From assembly GCF_030812335.1 (NCBI RefSeq), contig NZ_JAUSSN010000005.1, positions 1 through 64,000 of the forward strand: DNA of 64,000 nucleotides, written 5' to 3'. Numbering within the stretch: the first letter of the stretch is position 1; each line of letters opens with the position of its first letter. This DNA is from Pseudarthrobacter oxydans (GTDB lineage Bacteria > Actinomycetota > Actinomycetes > Actinomycetales > Micrococcaceae). This document shows positions 24,330 through 33,434 of this stretch, piece by piece. The notes under the pieces were generated by a model. That model worked only from the letters and a program-made list of their open reading frames with translations, was not told the origin of the DNA and did not search any database. The position numbers and the translations under genes are program-made.

Positions 24330-25367
24330 ATGGCAACCGAATTGGGCCCGACGCCGGTCAAGGAACCGGCGTCGGGCGGTACCCCGATCCACCACGGGCC
24401 CAAGGGCGTCGGGGAGGATAACGCGATTGCGAGCCAGGGCAAGTGGGCCGCATGGCTCCTGGCTCCAACCATCGTCGCACTGGCCATCGTGATCGTTTAC
24501 CCGATCATCAGCGCCATCGTGATGTCATTCCAGAAGGACGCCGGCCTTGACCCCGTCACGGGGCTCTTCACCGAAGGCGGCCCGGCTGGCCTCTCGAATT
24601 ACACGAACTGGATCTTCCAGCAGTGCGCCGCCCCGGGCGGCGGAACCGTGGCCTGCCCGCCAGGAACCCTCGGCTCCCAGTTCTGGTCCGCCACGGGAAC
24701 GACCTTCTACTTCACCATCGTCACGGTGACGCTGGAGACGATCCTCGGCTTCTGGATGGCCATCATCATGGCGCGTACGTTCCGCGGACGCAGCCTGGTG
24801 CGCGCGGCCGTGCTGGTGCCGTGGGCCATCCCCACCGCCGTCACTGCCCAACTGTGGCTGTTCATCTTCGCTTTTGAGGGCATTGGCAACAAGCTGTTCA
24901 ACACCACAATCCTGTGGACGGGCAGCGAAAACCCGGCCCGCTGGGCCGTCATCATCGCCGACACCTGGAAAACGACGCCGTTCATGGCCCTGCTGATCCT
25001 AGCCGGGCTGCAAATGATTCCGGCCGACGTCTACGAAGCGGCCAAGGTCGACGGGGCTTCAGCGTGGCAGCGGTTCCGGATGATTACCCTGCCGCTGGTG
25101 AAGCCGGCGCTGATGGTCGCCATCCTCTTCCGGACGCTGGATGCCCTGCGGATGTTCGACCTCCCGTACATCCTGACGGAGGGCTCCAACAACACCACAA
25201 CGCTCTCCATCCTGGTGGTCAACCAACTCAGGCAGGGGTTTAACTCAGCCGCTGCCTTGTCGACCATTACGTTCATCATCATCTTCATTGTGGCCTTCAT
25301 CTTTGTCCGTTTCCTCGGAGCGAACGTCGTGGAGCAGCAGACCGGTGCAGGTAAGGGGAAGAAATGA
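24330..25367 (+). CDS. Sugar ABC transporter permease (MalF type)
   Basis: 345 residues, six transmembrane helices after a polar N-terminal region of about 45 residues. The EAA loop EAAKVDGASAWQRFRMITLPLVKP that contacts the ATPase is present in the C-terminal third. It stands between the binding protein and the second permease, overlapping the latter by 4 bases. Specificity follows the binding protein. Confidence 0.93.
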   Translation: MATELGPTPVKEPASGGTPIHHGPKGVGEDNAIASQGKWAAWLLAPTIVALAIVIVYPIISAIVMSFQKDAGLDPVTGLFTEGGPAGLSNYTNWIFQQCAAPGGGTVACPPGTLGSQFWSATGTTFYFTIVTVTLETILGFWMAIIMARTFRGRSLVRAAVLVPWAIPTAVTAQLWLFIFAFEGIGNKLFNTTILWTGSENPARWAVIIADTWKTTPFMALLILAGLQMIPADVYEAAKVDGASAWQRFRMITLPLVKPALMVAILFRTLDALRMFDLPYILTEGSNNTTTLSILVVNQLRQGFNSAAALSTITFIIIFIVAFIFVRFLGANVVEQQTGAGKGKK

Positions 25368-26251
25368 CCGCCGCGACCGAACTCCGTGCCAAGCAGGACC
25401 GTGGCCGCAAGGTGGCCCAGAACCGCGAGAAGTGGGCGAGCGTCCGCACCTATGTCAGTGCAGCCGTCATCCTGTTCTGGTGCCTCGCACCGGCCTACTG
25501 GATGGTGGTGACGGCGTTCCGCGAGGTGGGCTACACCTACGACACCTCACTCCTGCCCACTCACGTGACGCTCGACAACTTCAAAACAGCCTTCGATACA
25601 TCGTTTGGCAACAGGTTCGGCCAGGCGCTGCTGAACAGTGTGTTCATCGGCGTAACGGTGACCGTGATCTCGCTGGTGGTTGGCGTTTTCGCAGCCTATG
25701 CGCTGGCCCGGCTGAACTTCCGGTTCAAGTACCTGGTGCTGGGCTTCATCCTGGGGGCGTCCATGTTCCCCGGGGTCGCCCTCATCACCCCGCTGTTCCA
25801 GCTGTTCACCAATATCGGCTGGATCGGCACCTATCAGGCGCTGATCATTCCGAACATCTCCTTTGTCCTCCCGTTGACGGTCTACACCATGACGTCGTTC
25901 TTCCGGGAAATGCCGTGGGAGCTTGAGGAAGCAGCCCGGGTGGACGGCTGCACCCAGGGGCAGGCGTTCCGGCGGGTGATCATGCCGCTGGCGGCACCGG
26001 CCATCTTCACGACGGCGATCCTGGCGTTCATCTCCTCGTGGAATGAGTTCCTGATTGCCAGCCAGCTCTCCAATGATGCGACCCAGCCGGTGACGGTGGC
26101 CATTGCCAACTTCGCCGGGGCCCAGCCGCAGCAGATTCCCTACACGGCCATCATGGCCGCCGGAACGATCGTCACAATTCCGCTGGTGATCCTGGTGCTG
26201 ATCTTCCAGCGTAAGATCGTCGCGGGCCTCACCGCCGGCGCCGTGAAGTGA
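25364..26251 (+). CDS. Sugar ABC transporter permease (MalG type)
   Basis: 295 residues, six transmembrane helices. The EAA loop begins EEAARVDGCTQGQAFRRVI and continues MPLAAP. The ATG overlaps the stop of the first permease (ATGA). No ATP-binding gene follows, so the importer probably uses a shared MsiK-type ATPase encoded elsewhere, as is common for actinobacterial CUT1 systems. Confidence 0.93.
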   Translation: MTAATELRAKQDRGRKVAQNREKWASVRTYVSAAVILFWCLAPAYWMVVTAFREVGYTYDTSLLPTHVTLDNFKTAFDTSFGNRFGQALLNSVFIGVTVTVISLVVGVFAAYALARLNFRFKYLVLGFILGASMFPGVALITPLFQLFTNIGWIGTYQALIIPNISFVLPLTVYTMTSFFREMPWELEEAARVDGCTQGQAFRRVIMPLAAPAIFTTAILAFISSWNEFLIASQLSNDATQPVTVAIANFAGAQPQQIPYTAIMAAGTIVTIPLVILVLIFQRKIVAGLTAGAVK

Positions 26252-26261
26252 CGGCTTGGCC

Positions 26262-26516
26262 ATGAACAGCAAGCCGAGCCGCGGGCTGGTGCGCAGCCAA
26301 TACCGCCACGTCCGTTCCGGGGAGGATTTCGACATCATCATCGGTCTCCTCGGGTTCTGGGGACTGGTGCTGCTGGTGATCACCGTCTGGATGGAGGTGA
26401 CCGGCCAGCCAGCGCTGGGCTGGGCCCTGGGCCTGCTGGCCATGGTGTTGGCCCTGTACGGATTGATCCGGCTGCGCCGGCGCCTGCCCGAAAGGACGGC
26501 GTCCCGGCGCAAGTGA
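26262..26516 (+). CDS. Small two-helix membrane protein, hypothetical
   Basis: 84 residues with two hydrophobic segments (about 24-42 and 50-68), a polar N-terminus and a very basic C-terminus. ATG at 26262 is preferred; an in-frame TTG lies 6 bases earlier. It starts 10 bp after the MalG-type permease and is followed by a bipartite hairpin, so it is the last gene of the importer operon. Small membrane proteins of this kind often accompany actinobacterial sugar importers; function unknown. Confidence 0.68.
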   Translation: MNSKPSRGLVRSQYRHVRSGEDFDIIIGLLGFWGLVLLVITVWMEVTGQPALGWALGLLAMVLALYGLIRLRRRLPERTASRRK

Positions 26517-26576
26517 ACGCGGGGTCACCTGGCGCCCATCCCGAGGGGGTTTATGGGCGGAAAGTGACCCCGCGTT
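26516..26576. terminator. Two-tier hairpin, probable terminator/dispersed repeat
   Basis: Outer arms AACGCGGGGTCAC (26516-26528) and GTGACCCCGCGTT (26564-26576) are perfectly complementary. An inner pair CGCCCAT/ATGGGCG forms a second stem. It overlaps the last base of the small membrane protein's stop. The architecture resembles the element at 63545-63622, so it may belong to a family of intergenic palindromes that also end transcripts. Confidence 0.65.
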
Positions 26577-26672
26577 GCTTAAGCGGGGCATTTGTTGCCG
26601 TGGGGGAGGCAGGCTAATGGAGTGCTTCGGAGGCCGCGAGTTGCCTCAGGAGCCAGTCGACAAGGGGACACG

Positions 26673-27788
26673 GTGGCAAGGACGACAGACAGGGCACAGC
26701 GCGGGGGCCACTCCGGTGTCAGCATCGAAGATGTGGCCGCCGCCGCCGGAGTATCCACCGCCACCGTGTCCCGCGCCGTCCGCGGCCTGCCCAGGGTTTC
26801 GCCGGCCACCCGGGAGAAAATCCTGGGCATCGCCGCAGACCTGGGCTACGTCGCCTCCTCCTCGGCGTCCGGGCTGGCCACCGGGCGCACCAAGACCATC
26901 GGCGTGCTGGCCCCCTTCGTCAGCCGCTGGTTCTTCTCCAAGGCCATCGAGGGTTCCGACCGTCAACTGCACGCCCGCCAGTACAATCTGTCGCTCTTCA
27001 ACCTGGGCGGCCACGGCAGCAACCGCGAACGGCTCTTCAGCAAGACTATGGTCTACAAACAGATCGACGCGCTGCTGGTGCTGTGTATGGCACTGACCCA
27101 CGAGGAAATCGAACACCTGCAGAAGATCGACATCCCGCTGATCGTTGTCGGCGGCCACGTCGAGGAATGCCCCTACATCGGAATCGACGACTACGCCGCC
27201 GCCGCCACGGCCGTGCGGCACCTGATCGACCTCGGCCACACGGAGATCGCACTGCTGCACGGCGATGACGAAACGGACCTCAACTTCGACGTTCCCCGAG
27301 TCAGGATCCAGGGCTTCCAGGACGTCATGGCCGAAGCCGGCCTAAACGTCCGGAAGGAATGGGACGAATGGGGGGACTTCACGGTCCGCAGCGGCCAGGA
27401 CGCCTTTCACCGTCTCTGGGACAGGCCCGGACCGAAGCCCACGGCAATCTTTTGCGCCTCGGATGAGATGGCCATGGGGATCATCTTTGAGGCCACCCGG
27501 GCCGGGGTGAAGATCCCTGAGGACCTCTCCGTCATCGGGATCGACGACCACGACTTCTCCGAGGCCATGGGGCTCACCACGGTGCGGCAGCGACCGGACG
27601 AGCAGGCCGAACTGGCCACAAAAATGCTGCTGGACGAGCTCGACGGGATCGCCGGTTCAGTGCACTCCATGCTGGCCCCGCACGAGCTGATTGTCCGGAC
27701 CACGACGGCGCCGCCCCGCGGCGCGGAGGCTGCAGCCCGGAAGGGCGCCGCACCGGAGACTCTCATCCCTCGGGCCGGCCGCCCGTAG
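26673..27788 (+). CDS. LacI-family regulator of the fructan genes
   Basis: 371 residues. The N-terminal HTH is VSIEDVAAAAGVSTATVSRA followed by the hinge-helix region VRGLPRVSPATREKI (about 17-60). The periplasmic-binding-like sugar domain follows, for example GVLAPFVSRWFFSKAIEG, and GIDDHDFSEAMGLTTVRQ near the C-terminus. GTG start at 26673 with AAGGGG upstream. It lies downstream of the importer on the same strand, and two near-identical LacI-type operators are present upstream of the importer and of levansucrase, so it is the natural candidate repressor for both. The effector is probably a fructan breakdown product (inference). Confidence 0.9.
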   Translation: MARTTDRAQRGGHSGVSIEDVAAAAGVSTATVSRAVRGLPRVSPATREKILGIAADLGYVASSSASGLATGRTKTIGVLAPFVSRWFFSKAIEGSDRQLHARQYNLSLFNLGGHGSNRERLFSKTMVYKQIDALLVLCMALTHEEIEHLQKIDIPLIVVGGHVEECPYIGIDDYAAAATAVRHLIDLGHTEIALLHGDDETDLNFDVPRVRIQGFQDVMAEAGLNVRKEWDEWGDFTVRSGQDAFHRLWDRPGPKPTAIFCASDEMAMGIIFEATRAGVKIPEDLSVIGIDDHDFSEAMGLTTVRQRPDEQAELATKMLLDELDGIAGSVHSMLAPHELIVRTTTAPPRGAEAAARKGAAPETLIPRAGRP

Positions 27789-27878
27789 CGCCAGCCGCCG
27801 CCCGAGGCCCCGGCCCGAAGCGGAGGCCGCGCACAGTGCCAGCCCCCGGCGAGCAGCCGGACGCGGCCGGCGCCCCCG

Positions 27879-28847
27879 TCAGGACGCGCGGGCCAGCTGC
27901 CGGATCGGGATCCAGCGGGACGCCAGCCGGCGGTAGGCGGCAGCGGCCCCGGTCATGTCCCCTTCGGCCAGGCACTCGATACCCAGCCGGACATCCATGG
28001 GCGAGTCATCCGGGTAGACCTTGTCCGCCACGGCGCCGTAGTCCAGCTCCACCATGGACTCCGGGTGGAAAAGCTCCAGCCATTCGGTGAGCTGGGTCAG
28101 GTCCTCGAGCATGTCCAGATCCGGGGCGGCCAGGGCCAGATGGGCCACGGCGTAGCGGACCCGCTCCAGGGACTCGCCGATCGTCGCGCGGATGCGCACG
28201 GTGACGATCCGCCCCTCGGATTCCACCACGTCCGTGGGGTCCGATTCCTTGAACAGGCAGAACCAGCTGAAGGGGATGCCCCAGGTGGACGCCCGGGTGT
28301 GCACGCGGCCCAGCCCGGAATGCGCCCGAACTTCATCGATGCGCTCCTGGTGCCGGTCGCGCTGCTCCTCCGGGATGAGCAGCTGGGCCAGCGGCCCGTG
28401 GATGCCCTCCATCAGGGCGTTGGCCGCCAGCCCGGCCCGCAGCACCAGCTGGCTGGGGCAGTACAGCAGCCGCTCCGGCCGCCCGGCGTCCGGAGCAACG
28501 GTGTCCGGCGCCCCGGCGTCGGAGCTCCCGGCATCGGCCGGCCCTGCCTCCTGGGCAGTGCCGCCGGGGGCGGTGCCTCCGGGGGCAGTGCCGCCGGTCC
28601 GCGGGACGGCAAGGATCCTGACCAGGTCCGTCGCCCCGGTGGGGAACGGGTCCCCGCCCGGGCGGGTGATGCGGCCGAGGGAAGCCAGCAGCTCGGCGTT
28701 TTCAACGGCGGCCCGGGAAACGCTCCGGGCCCCCGCAGTGCGCAGGGCACCCTGCTGCTCCTCCGGGAACGCCTCCAGGGGTTCGTAGACCCGCAGCGCG
28801 GAGGAGAACGGCAGCCCGGCCTGGCCGCGGTAGAGGTTTCCCGTCAT
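27879..28847 (-). CDS. Conserved actinobacterial hypothetical protein
   Basis: 322 residues, no signal peptide or transmembrane segment. Starts MTGNLYRGQAGLPFSSALRVYEPLEAFPEEQQ; the central part contains a low-complexity insertion of APGGT and Asp/Ala/Gly repeats (about 87-122); the C-terminal half (LLYCPSQLVLRAGLAANAL, then WGIPFSWFCLF, then VRYAVAHLALAAPDLDML) looks like a conserved cytoplasmic domain found in actinobacteria without known role. It lies 31 bp upstream of the exonuclease III stop on the same strand. Convergent with the LacI gene. I cannot assign a function. Confidence 0.72.
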   Translation of the reverse strand: MTGNLYRGQAGLPFSSALRVYEPLEAFPEEQQGALRTAGARSVSRAAVENAELLASLGRITRPGGDPFPTGATDLVRILAVPRTGGTAPGGTAPGGTAQEAGPADAGSSDAGAPDTVAPDAGRPERLLYCPSQLVLRAGLAANALMEGIHGPLAQLLIPEEQRDRHQERIDEVRAHSGLGRVHTRASTWGIPFSWFCLFKESDPTDVVESEGRIVTVRIRATIGESLERVRYAVAHLALAAPDLDMLEDLTQLTEWLELFHPESMVELDYGAVADKVYPDDSPMDVRLGIECLAEGDMTGAAAAYRRLASRWIPIRQLARAS

Positions 28848-28878
28848 CGCACCACGTCGCTTCCCTGGGCTGCGCCCA

Positions 28879-29685
28879 TCAGTCGCTCAGCTCCACGATC
28901 ACGGGGGCGTGGTCCGAGGCACCCTTGCCCTTGCGTTCCTCGCGGTCGATGGCGGCGCCCGTGACCCGGGCCGCGAGGGCGGGGGAGGCCAGGACGAAGT
29001 CGATCCGCATGCCTTCCTTTTTCGGGAAGCGCAGCTGGGTGTAGTCCCAGTACGTGTACACGCCGGGGCCGGGGGTGTGCGGGCGGACAACGTCCTGGAA
29101 GCCGGCGTTCTCAAAGGCGTGGAAGGCTTCGCGTTCCGGTTCGCTCACGTGGGTGAGGCGTTCGGCGCGGAAGTAGTCGATGTCCCAGACGTCGTCGTCC
29201 TGCGGGGCAATGTTCCAGTCGCCCATCAGGGCAATCTGCGCTGCGGGGTCCTCCCGGAGCCAGCCCTCGGCGTGGGTCCGCAGGGTGTCCAACCAGCTGA
29301 GCTTGTACGGCATGTGTTCATCGTCAAGGGCCCGGCCATTGGGAACGTAGAGGCTCCAGACCCTGATCCCGCCGCAGGTGGCGCCGATGGCTCGGGCCTC
29401 CTGCACGGCATCCTTGCCGGCCTTGCCGAAGACGGGCTGGTCCAGGAAGGTGCGTTCGACGTCGTCGAGCCCCACGCGGGAGGCGATCGCCACGCCGTTC
29501 CACTGGCTCAGGCCGAAGTGCGCCACCTCGTAGCCCAGGCTCTCGAACAACTCCCAGGGGAAGTTGTCGTCCTTGCACTTGGTTTCCTGGATGGCCAGGA
29601 CATCACAGTCGGTGCGCTGAAGCCAGGCTTCAACACGGTCGGCACGGGCGCGGAGCGAGTTCACATTCCAGGTAGCTATCTTCAC
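28879..29685 (-). CDS. xthA: Exodeoxyribonuclease III (xth family)
   Basis: 268 residues. Canonical start MKIATWNVNSLRAR (written from GTG), metal-binding Glu in LAIQETKC, catalytic Asp/Asn in MGDWNIAP, and the final SDHAPVIVEL with the catalytic Asp-His pair. It is an AP endonuclease and 3'-5' exonuclease of base excision repair. The frame is open 50 codons upstream, but the family N-terminus places the start at the GTG at 29685. Divergent from the methylmalonate-semialdehyde dehydrogenase gene across 164 bp. Confidence 0.94.
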   Translation of the reverse strand: MKIATWNVNSLRARADRVEAWLQRTDCDVLAIQETKCKDDNFPWELFESLGYEVAHFGLSQWNGVAIASRVGLDDVERTFLDQPVFGKAGKDAVQEARAIGATCGGIRVWSLYVPNGRALDDEHMPYKLSWLDTLRTHAEGWLREDPAAQIALMGDWNIAPQDDDVWDIDYFRAERLTHVSEPEREAFHAFENAGFQDVVRPHTPGPGVYTYWDYTQLRFPKKEGMRIDFVLASPALAARVTGAAIDREERKGKGASDHAPVIVELSD

Positions 29686-29849
29686 AATCCCTAACTTACC
29701 GAACTTGGCTGCCGGACGAAGCGGCGGTCCGGCCCCGCCCCTCTGGAATTTAGTAGGAAGTCCGAGTATATTCGGGAGCAGAGGATGGCGTGGGTCACAC
29801 GGCCCGGCCGTCACTTCGGCAATCACACGGTGCAAAGGAGCATTCCATC

Positions 29850-31349
29850 ATGGTTCGCGAACTATCCCATTACATTGACGGACAGCACGTTGAAGGCACC
29901 TCGGGGCGCTTCAGCGATGTCTACGATCCGTGCACCGGCGAGGTCCAGGCCAGGGTGCCGCTGGCCAGTACCGAGGAAGTCCGCAACGTGGTCTCCAATG
30001 CGGAAAAGGGCCAGCTCGAATGGGCGGCCATGAACCCGCAGCGCCGCGGGCGGATCCTGCTCAAGTTTGTCGATCTGGTCAACCAGAACCTCGACGAACT
30101 CGCCACTCTGCTGTCATCGGAGCACGGCAAGACCTTCCTCGACGCGAAGGGCGACATCCAGCGCGGCATCGAGGTCGTGGAATTCGCCGCCGGCGCCCCG
30201 CACCTGCTCAAGGGTGAATTCTCGGACAACGCCGGAACCGGCATCGACGTCCACTCGCTGCGCCAGCCGCTCGGCGTCGTCGCCGGGATCACGCCGTTCA
30301 ACTTCCCGGCCATGATCCCGCTCTGGAAGTCCGGCCCGGCGCTCGCCGCGGGCAACTCCTTCATTCTCAAGCCGTCCGAGCGGGACCCCTCCGTGCCGCT
30401 GCGGCTCGCGGAACTCTTCACCGAGGCCGGGCTGCCCGCCGGTGTCTTCAACGTCGTCAACGGCGACAAGGAAGCGGTCGACGCGCTGCTGGAGGACCCC
30501 CGGGTCCAGGCCATCGGCTTCGTCGGCTCCACACCGATCGCGCAGTACATCTACGCCACCGCCGCCGCGAACGGCAAGCGCGCCCAGTGCTTCGGCGGGG
30601 CCAAAAACCACATGGTGATCATGCCGGATGCGGACCTGGACATGGCCGCGGACGCCCTGATGGGCGCCGGCTTCGGCTCCGCCGGCGAACGTTGCATGGC
30701 GATCTCGGTGGCCGTGCCGGTCGGCAAGGCCACAGCCGACGCGCTCGTCGCGAAGCTGGAGGAGCGGATCGCGGCCCTCAAGGTCGGCCACAGCCTCGCC
30801 AAGGACTCGGACTTCGGCCCGGTCGTGGCGGCCTCCGCCAAGCAACGGATCGAAGGCTACATCCAGGCCGGCGTCGACGAGGGCGCAACCCTGCTCACCG
30901 ACGGCCGCGGCCTCAAGGTCGAGGGCTACGAGGGCGGCTTCTGGGTCGGCCCCACCCTCTTCGACAACGTCACGAAGGACATGTCGATCTACAAGGAAGA
31001 GATCTTCGGCCCGGTGCTGAGTGTGCTCCGCGCGGAGGACTACGACGAGGCGCTGCGCCTGTGCAGCGAGCACGAATTCGGCAACGGCGTGGCAATCTTC
31101 ACCCGCGACGGCGACTCCGCCCGCGACTTCGCCAGCCGGGTCCAGGTGGGCATGGTGGGCATCAACGTCCCCATCCCGGTGCCGATCGCGTACTACACGT
31201 TCGGCGGCTGGAAGGCCTCCGGCTTCGGCGACCTCAACCAGCACGGCGCGGACGCCTTCCGCTTCTACACCAAGACCAAGACGGTCACCACCCGCTGGCC
31301 CTCCGGCATCCGCACCGGTGCCAGCTTCGTGATGCCGGAAGGCAGCTGA
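29850..31349 (+). CDS. mmsA: Methylmalonate-semialdehyde dehydrogenase (CoA-acylating)
   Basis: 499 residues. Starts VRELSHYIDGQHVEGTSGR; the aldehyde dehydrogenase fold contains GITPFNFPAMIPLW, FVGSTPIAQYIY and the catalytic Cys282 in AGERCMAIS. GFWVGPTLFDNV and AYYTFGGWKASGFGD are the MmsA/IolA signatures. It converts methylmalonate semialdehyde to propionyl-CoA in valine (and possibly inositol) breakdown. ATG at 29850 with AAAGGAG 9 bases upstream. A TATATT at 29767-29772 may be the -10 element. It leads a run of four valine-degradation genes. Confidence 0.95.
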   Translation: MVRELSHYIDGQHVEGTSGRFSDVYDPCTGEVQARVPLASTEEVRNVVSNAEKGQLEWAAMNPQRRGRILLKFVDLVNQNLDELATLLSSEHGKTFLDAKGDIQRGIEVVEFAAGAPHLLKGEFSDNAGTGIDVHSLRQPLGVVAGITPFNFPAMIPLWKSGPALAAGNSFILKPSERDPSVPLRLAELFTEAGLPAGVFNVVNGDKEAVDALLEDPRVQAIGFVGSTPIAQYIYATAAANGKRAQCFGGAKNHMVIMPDADLDMAADALMGAGFGSAGERCMAISVAVPVGKATADALVAKLEERIAALKVGHSLAKDSDFGPVVAASAKQRIEGYIQAGVDEGATLLTDGRGLKVEGYEGGFWVGPTLFDNVTKDMSIYKEEIFGPVLSVLRAEDYDEALRLCSEHEFGNGVAIFTRDGDSARDFASRVQVGMVGINVPIPVPIAYYTFGGWKASGFGDLNQHGADAFRFYTKTKTVTTRWPSGIRTGASFVMPEGS

Positions 31350-32422
31350 TGGCGGGGAAGCATTCCTCTGACGCCACGTCGGCGGAGGTGCTGTTCGAAC
31401 GGCGCGGCCGGCTGGGCGTGGTCACGCTCAACCGGCCCCAGGCCGTCAACGCGCTCACCGCGGGCATGGCCTCGGCCATGCTGGAGCAGCTCACGCTCTG
31501 GGCGGACGACGACGCCGTGGCGGCGGTGCTGGTCCACGGCGCGGGTGACCGGGGCCTGTGCGCCGGCGGCGACATCGTGGCGATCTACCGGGACATGCTC
31601 GACGGCGGCGACGCCACAGCCGACTTCTGGGCCGAGGAATACCGGATGAACGCGCTCATCGCGGGCTACCCGAAGCCGTACGTGGCGTTCATGGACGGCC
31701 TGGTCCTCGGCGGCGGAGTGGGAATCTCCGCACACGGATCGGTCCGGATCGTCACCGAACGCACCCGGATGGGGATGCCGGAGACCACCATCGGGTTCGT
31801 GCCCGACGTCGGCGGCACCCTGCTGCTCTCCCGCTCACCGGGGGAGTCCGGCACCCATGCGGCCCTCACCGGCGCGCACCTGAGCGGCGCCGACGCCCTG
31901 TTCCTGGGCCTCGCGGACCACTTCGTCCCGTCCGCGAAGCTCGCGGAACTTGCCGACGCGCTGGAGAGCGAGGCGGCGGATGACGCCGTCGCGCGCTTCG
32001 CCGAGGAGGCACCGCCCTCCGTCCTCGCAGCGCAGCAGGAATGGATTGACGCCTGCTATTCAAGCGACGACGCCGGGGAGATCGTGCGCCGGCTGCGGGC
32101 CGTGGGCGGGGAAGCCGCCGACGCCGCCGACACCATCGAGGCCAAGTCGCCGACCGCCGTGAAAGTGGCGCTGGAATCCCTCCGCCGGGTCAGGGGACTG
32201 GGCCTCGAGGAAGCCCTGGCGCAGGAATACCGGGTGGGGCTGCGGTTCCTCGCCGGGCCCGACTTCCGCGAAGGCATCCGCGCCCAGGTCGTGGACAAGG
32301 ACCGCAACCCGCACTGGCAGCCCGCCACACTGGCGGAGGTCAGCCGCGGCGACGTCGAATCCTATTTTGCGCCGCTGGGCGACCGTGAACTGATGCTATC
32401 GAAGGAGCGCGACAATGTCTGA
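31349..32422 (+). CDS. 3-hydroxyisobutyryl-CoA hydrolase (enoyl-CoA hydratase family)
   Basis: 357 residues. Crotonase-fold enzyme with oxyanion-hole segments GAGDRGLCAGGDI and VLGGGVGISAHGSVRIVTERT, then MPETTIGFVPDVGGTLLLSR. The length (about 350) and GDI plus PETxIGxxPDVG pattern distinguish 3-hydroxyisobutyryl-CoA hydrolase from ordinary 260-residue hydratases. It frees 3-hydroxyisobutyrate for the next enzyme. The ATG overlaps the mmsA stop (TGATG), and its own stop overlaps the start of mmsB, so all three are translationally coupled. Confidence 0.9.
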   Translation: MAGKHSSDATSAEVLFERRGRLGVVTLNRPQAVNALTAGMASAMLEQLTLWADDDAVAAVLVHGAGDRGLCAGGDIVAIYRDMLDGGDATADFWAEEYRMNALIAGYPKPYVAFMDGLVLGGGVGISAHGSVRIVTERTRMGMPETTIGFVPDVGGTLLLSRSPGESGTHAALTGAHLSGADALFLGLADHFVPSAKLAELADALESEAADDAVARFAEEAPPSVLAAQQEWIDACYSSDDAGEIVRRLRAVGGEAADAADTIEAKSPTAVKVALESLRRVRGLGLEEALAQEYRVGLRFLAGPDFREGIRAQVVDKDRNPHWQPATLAEVSRGDVESYFAPLGDRELMLSKERDNV

Positions 32423-33374
32423 ACCCTCGACGCCTGAACCCGGCCGGCCCGGGGCGCAGGCCGGCCCGGTCGCCTTCCTCGGCCTGGGCCACATGGGCGG
32501 GCCGATGGCCATCAACCTGGTCAAGGCCGGCTACACCGTGACCGGCTTCGACGTGGTGCCGGCCGCGCTGGAGACTGCCCGGGCGCACGGCATCGCCACC
32601 GCGGACACGGCGGCCGAGGCCGTGGCCGGTGCCGCCGTCGTCCTCACCATGCTGCCCAGCGGCAAACACCTGCTGGATGCCTACCGCGGCACCCCCGGCC
32701 AGCCTGGACAGTCCGGTCTCCTCGCCACCGCAGCCCCCGGCACCCTGTTCCTGGACTGCTCCACGATCAATGTGGATGAGGCCCGGGAGGCGGCTGAACT
32801 CGCCGTGGCGGCCGGGCACCGCGCCGTGGACGCACCGGTTTCCGGCGGCGTCGTGGGCGCCGAGGCGGGCACCCTGACGTTTATGGTCGGGGCGCTTCCG
32901 GAGGACTTCGAGGCCGTCAGGCCGATGCTCGAGGTGATGGGCAAGCGGGTGGTCCACTGCGGGGAACATGGTGCCGGACAGGCCGCGAAGATCTGCAACA
33001 ACATGATCCTCGGCGTCTCGATGATCGCGGTCAGCGAGGCCTTTGTGCTCGGCGAGAAGCTGGGCCTGACCCACCAGGCGCTGTTCGACGTCGCCTCGGC
33101 GGCCTCGGGCCAGTGCTGGGCGCTCACCACCAACTGCCCCGTGCCGGGGCCGGTGCCCACGAGCCCCGCCAACCGCGACTACCAGCCCGGCTTCGCCGGG
33201 GCCCTGATGGCGAAGGACCTCAAGCTGGCACTCAACGCGCTCCAAAGCACCGGCGTCGCCGCGCGGCTGGGTCCGCTCGCTTCCGAAATCTACGATAGCT
33301 TTGCCGCGGAAGGCGGGGCGGGCCGGGACTTCTCCGGCATCATCACCGACATCCGGGACAGATCCGCACACTAG
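32415..33374 (+). CDS. mmsB: 3-hydroxyisobutyrate dehydrogenase
   Basis: 319 residues. NAD-binding motif VAFLGLGHMGGPMAINLVKAG (about 19-39), substrate-binding DAPVSGGVVGAEAGTL (139-154), and catalytic Lys192 in GAGQAAKICNN. It oxidises 3-hydroxyisobutyrate to methylmalonate semialdehyde, the substrate of MmsA upstream. The ATG overlaps the preceding gene by 8 bases. A short Pro/Gly-rich N-terminal extension precedes the Rossmann fold. Confidence 0.94.
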   Translation: MSEPSTPEPGRPGAQAGPVAFLGLGHMGGPMAINLVKAGYTVTGFDVVPAALETARAHGIATADTAAEAVAGAAVVLTMLPSGKHLLDAYRGTPGQPGQSGLLATAAPGTLFLDCSTINVDEAREAAELAVAAGHRAVDAPVSGGVVGAEAGTLTFMVGALPEDFEAVRPMLEVMGKRVVHCGEHGAGQAAKICNNMILGVSMIAVSEAFVLGEKLGLTHQALFDVASAASGQCWALTTNCPVPGPVPTSPANRDYQPGFAGALMAKDLKLALNALQSTGVAARLGPLASEIYDSFAAEGGAGRDFSGIITDIRDRSAH

Positions 33375-33434
33375 CCGGGTCTGAACACCGACCAGCCGAA
33401 CACCAAACATTTTTGAACAGCTAAGGGGACAGGC

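Noticed and set aside
28556-28605. Short repeats that could suggest a CRISPR or VNTR
   Set aside because: They are imperfect coding repeats for APGGT inside the hypothetical gene, without spacers.
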